From Parapedobacter sp. SGR-10 (lineage in GTDB: Bacteria; Bacteroidota; Bacteroidia; Sphingobacteriales; Sphingobacteriaceae), in contig NZ_JAAJTJ010000001.1 in assembly GCF_011030405.1 (NCBI RefSeq), positions 310,001 to 374,000 on the forward strand: a stretch of DNA of 64,000 nucleotides, written 5' to 3'. The position numbers were made by a program, and so were the translations under genes. The notes below the pieces were generated by a model. It was not told the origin of the DNA. It was given only the letters and a program-made list of their open reading frames with translations, and did not search any database. This document shows, one piece after another, positions 61,952 through 64,000 of this stretch; the first letter of the stretch is position 1; the number at the start of each line of letters is the position of its first letter.

Positions 61952-63172
61952 ATGAAAAGAATTCTATTCTCCATTTTATTGGCGGGCCCCTCACTTCTTT
62001 TTGGTCAAGGCTCGCAAGTCAATACACAAGGTATAAAAGCGTTGGGGATGTCTGGTGCAGGCTCAGCTTTATTCGTGGATGAGAGCAGTATATTTTACAA
62101 TCCAGGTGCTCTATCCAAGATGGAAGGCAATGCTGTTTCCGTAGGAGGGTCTGCTGTAATGTATCGTTCCGCTTTTCGGGAAACGGGCAGCGCGGACACT
62201 TACCATACCAAATTCCAGATCTCCCCTCCTTTTTCCCTATTTACTACTTTTGGCCCTAAAGAATCTTGGTGGAAAGCAGGATTAGGCGTATACACGCCCT
62301 TTGGCGGTGCGGTAGATTGGGGAACCGAATGGCCGGGAAGGTACGAGCTCAATAGCCTTCAGCTACGTGCGATTTATATCCAACCTACTTTAAGTTTCAA
62401 GCTGACCGACCAGTTTAGTGTCGGTGGTGGATTTGTATATAACATTGGGTTGGTGGATTTGTCGAGATCCCTGCCTGTATTCTTTGCCGACGGATCACCG
62501 GGACAGGCACAGCTATCCGGTACAGGTACGGGCATGGGGTTCAATCTGGGGGCTCACTACCATCTGGATAATGAAGTTGCTATCTCGCTGAGCTATCGAT
62601 CCAAAGTCGTCACCAAACTGAAAGACGGCGACGCTAAATTTACCGTACCGACATCCGTTGCGGCCTCATTCCCAAATACGACATTTGACGCAGAACTTCC
62701 TTTGCCCGCATCTTTTAATCTTGGTATAAGCTTCCCATTAAGTCCAAAAGTAGATATAGCCGTGGATGGTACTTTTATCGGATACGATGTGTACAAAAGT
62801 CTTGACTTCGACTACAAGGACAATACACCGGTCCTGCAAGATACTCATCAACCAAAAAAATATGAAAATGCTTTTTCCGGAAAAATAGGGATAAATTACA
62901 AAACAGGTGATCATCTCGCCTTAAGAGCAGGTGGAGGCTATGTGTACACACCTGTGAACGGCCCTTACGTTTCGCCCGAAACACCGGACAATAACCGGAT
63001 AATGGGCTCAGCAGGTTTCACATACAATATTTCGGACAAATGGGACATTACCGGTGCGTATGTTTTTCAAAGAATACAGGCTCGCACCGTCACAAGTGCT
63101 ACTTCCGGTCTCAGAGGGGCTTATAAGACAAACATCCATGCTCCAGGTCTATCATTAACTTATAAATGGTAA
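61952..63172 (+). CDS. OmpP1/FadL/TodX family outer-membrane transporter
   Basis: The protein of about 406 residues has a signal peptide (MKRILFSILLAGPSLLFGQ) and FadL-family features: TQGIKALGMSGAGSALFVDESSIFYNPGALSKM at the N-terminus, WGTEWPGRYELNSLQLRAIYIQPTLSFKLTDQFSVGGG in pieces, and a C-terminal aromatic (TYKW). It forms a beta-barrel for uptake of hydrophobic compounds such as fatty acids. The ATG at 61952 begins the signal peptide. An SGNH-type lipoprotein gene starts 5 bp downstream, a frequent pairing in Bacteroidota. Confidence 0.9.
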   Translation: MKRILFSILLAGPSLLFGQGSQVNTQGIKALGMSGAGSALFVDESSIFYNPGALSKMEGNAVSVGGSAVMYRSAFRETGSADTYHTKFQISPPFSLFTTFGPKESWWKAGLGVYTPFGGAVDWGTEWPGRYELNSLQLRAIYIQPTLSFKLTDQFSVGGGFVYNIGLVDLSRSLPVFFADGSPGQAQLSGTGTGMGFNLGAHYHLDNEVAISLSYRSKVVTKLKDGDAKFTVPTSVAASFPNTTFDAELPLPASFNLGISFPLSPKVDIAVDGTFIGYDVYKSLDFDYKDNTPVLQDTHQPKKYENAFSGKIGINYKTGDHLALRAGGGYVYTPVNGPYVSPETPDNNRIMGSAGFTYNISDKWDITGAYVFQRIQARTVTSATSGLRGAYKTNIHAPGLSLTYKW

Positions 63173-63177
63173 CTATC

Positions 63178-64000
63178 ATGAAAAAATCAAATACAGAAAT
63201 CAGCTTTTTCTTAAGTTTATTCGTATCTATATTATCCGTATCCTCTTGTGCGCCAGATTTTGACGACTTTGATCAAAATTCATCAGGTCAATCGCAAGTA
63301 GATTTTTCCAAATATATAGCCGTAGGTAATTCGTTGACGGCAGGTTTTGCAGATGGGGGCCTCTATCTCGAAGGACAGCAGGCAGCTTTTCCCAATATCA
63401 TTGCGGCACAGTTGAAGTCTGTCGGAGGAGGAGAGTTCATGAGTCCTTTTTTCGCAGAGGAACAGTCCAACGGTTCCGGATATATCCGGCTGAAAGGCTT
63501 CGTAAATGATCTTCCGGTTACCGAGAATGTTACGGACAAGCTGGCAATAAGAGGAATGTCCCCTACTCAACGTCCACTCTACACAAAATATACAAATGAG
63601 ATACAAAATCTCGGTGTACCCGGCATGCGGCTGGACATGGCCTTTGTCGCCGGTGTAGGTAGTGTGTACGGCAATTCTTATTTTGAGCGCCTGCTTACGG
63701 ATGATAAAACAGAGACAGAGACATATTTTAATTTTGCCACAACCAAGGGGCACACATTTTTTAGCTTTTGGCTAGGAAACAACGATGTACTCGGATATGC
63801 GACCAATGGAGCCTATCATGATCCCAATGACCCTACCACTGCATTGACAGAAGCAGGATTATTTGCCAATTTATACACCAATTTTATCGAGGCATTGACT
63901 GCCGGAGAACGAAAAGGAGTCGTGGCCACCATTCCCGATGTCACGGTAGTACCTTACTTTAATACGGTAACTACTGCCCGCCTGGAGGCAGGGGTAAGTG
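63178..64000 (+). CDS. SGNH/GDSL-type lipoprotein, 3' end missing
   Basis: The frame opens at ATG 63178, 5 bp after the FadL-family stop, and is still open at the right edge (274 codons). It encodes a lipoprotein signal (SVSSC, about residue 24) and SGNH-like motifs: YIAVGNSLTAGFADGG (block I with Ser in GNS), VPGMRLDMAF and FFSFWLGNNDVLGY (block III with GNND). It is probably an esterase or lipase acting at the outer membrane with the FadL-type porin, for example releasing lipids for uptake. Confidence 0.85.
   Translation, partial: MKKSNTEISFFLSLFVSILSVSSCAPDFDDFDQNSSGQSQVDFSKYIAVGNSLTAGFADGGLYLEGQQAAFPNIIAAQLKSVGGGEFMSPFFAEEQSNGSGYIRLKGFVNDLPVTENVTDKLAIRGMSPTQRPLYTKYTNEIQNLGVPGMRLDMAFVAGVGSVYGNSYFERLLTDDKTETETYFNFATTKGHTFFSFWLGNNDVLGYATNGAYHDPNDPTTALTEAGLFANLYTNFIEALTAGERKGVVATIPDVTVVPYFNTVTTARLEAGVS

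Overview
The window reads as chromosomal DNA of a Bacteroidota bacterium, most likely of the Sphingobacteriaceae (Sphingobacterium/Parapedobacter-like). Evidence: a gldKLMN type IX secretion/gliding cluster, two SusC/SusD pairs (one with its own ECF sigma and FecR anti-sigma), an L25/Ctc ribosomal protein, and promoters with the Bacteroidota TAnnTTTG -7 box and TTTG -33 box. No rRNA or tRNA gene, prophage or CRISPR array was recognised. The genus is an inference from gene content.

Layout. 1-6069 (+): an AddAB-like recombination helicase/nuclease pair, cut at the left edge. 6116-6982 (-): a JmjC/cupin_8 oxygenase. 7213-13724 (-): gldN, gldM, gldL, gldK, then hemD and a DUF4271 membrane protein. 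13766-14472: a REP-associated transposase (RAYT) between palindromes. 14494-15060: tag. 15218-17814 (-): hpt and a GT51 transglycosylase with a long AsmA-like front. 17815-18681: non-coding, with copy A of a ~500 bp structured repeat. 18682-19740: mrp. 19741-21780: a small lipoprotein gene between two near-identical terminators, then a gene desert holding a degraded 21-nt minisatellite. 21781-26208 (-): an AT-rich orphan SusD/SusC pair. 26209-30715: inverted-repeat elements, a CoA-binding protein, copy B of the ~500 bp repeat, a serine hydrolase lipoprotein and an AAA ATPase. 30716-35053 (-): pyruvate dehydrogenase E2 and E1-alpha, and hisS. 35129-41086 (-): a ROK regulator, Tat-exported Gfo/Idh oxidoreductase and HEAT/double-DUF1080 protein, probably a 3-keto-glycoside module. 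41379-47908: housekeeping genes (rplY, pth, gltA, an S4 protein, dapD, tsaC, a DUF4920 protein, folP). 47964-58102 (-): a seven-gene sigma/FecR/SusC/SusD/EEP/SusE-like/F5-8 locus. 58351-64000 (+): an FAH-family protein, M23 peptidase, four-helix-bundle protein, bcp, a FadL-family porin and a truncated SGNH-type lipoprotein.

How the genes work together. GldKLMN form the envelope-spanning core and motor of the type IX machine. The sigma/FecR/STN-SusC genes should form a trans-envelope signalling circuit that induces the whole 47964-58102 operon when its substrate is imported. In the ROK cluster the Gfo/Idh enzyme would oxidise a sugar and the DUF1080 protein would cleave the 3-keto product, with ROK as sensor.

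The most unusual material is non-coding: two diverged copies of a ~500 bp element with a highly conserved, foldable core; a 21-nt-period degenerate minisatellite; several inverted repeats whose arms are built from stuttered short words, a different word at each place; MITE-like elements; and a SusC gene whose base composition changes sharply at the boundary between its N-terminal extension and its plug domain.
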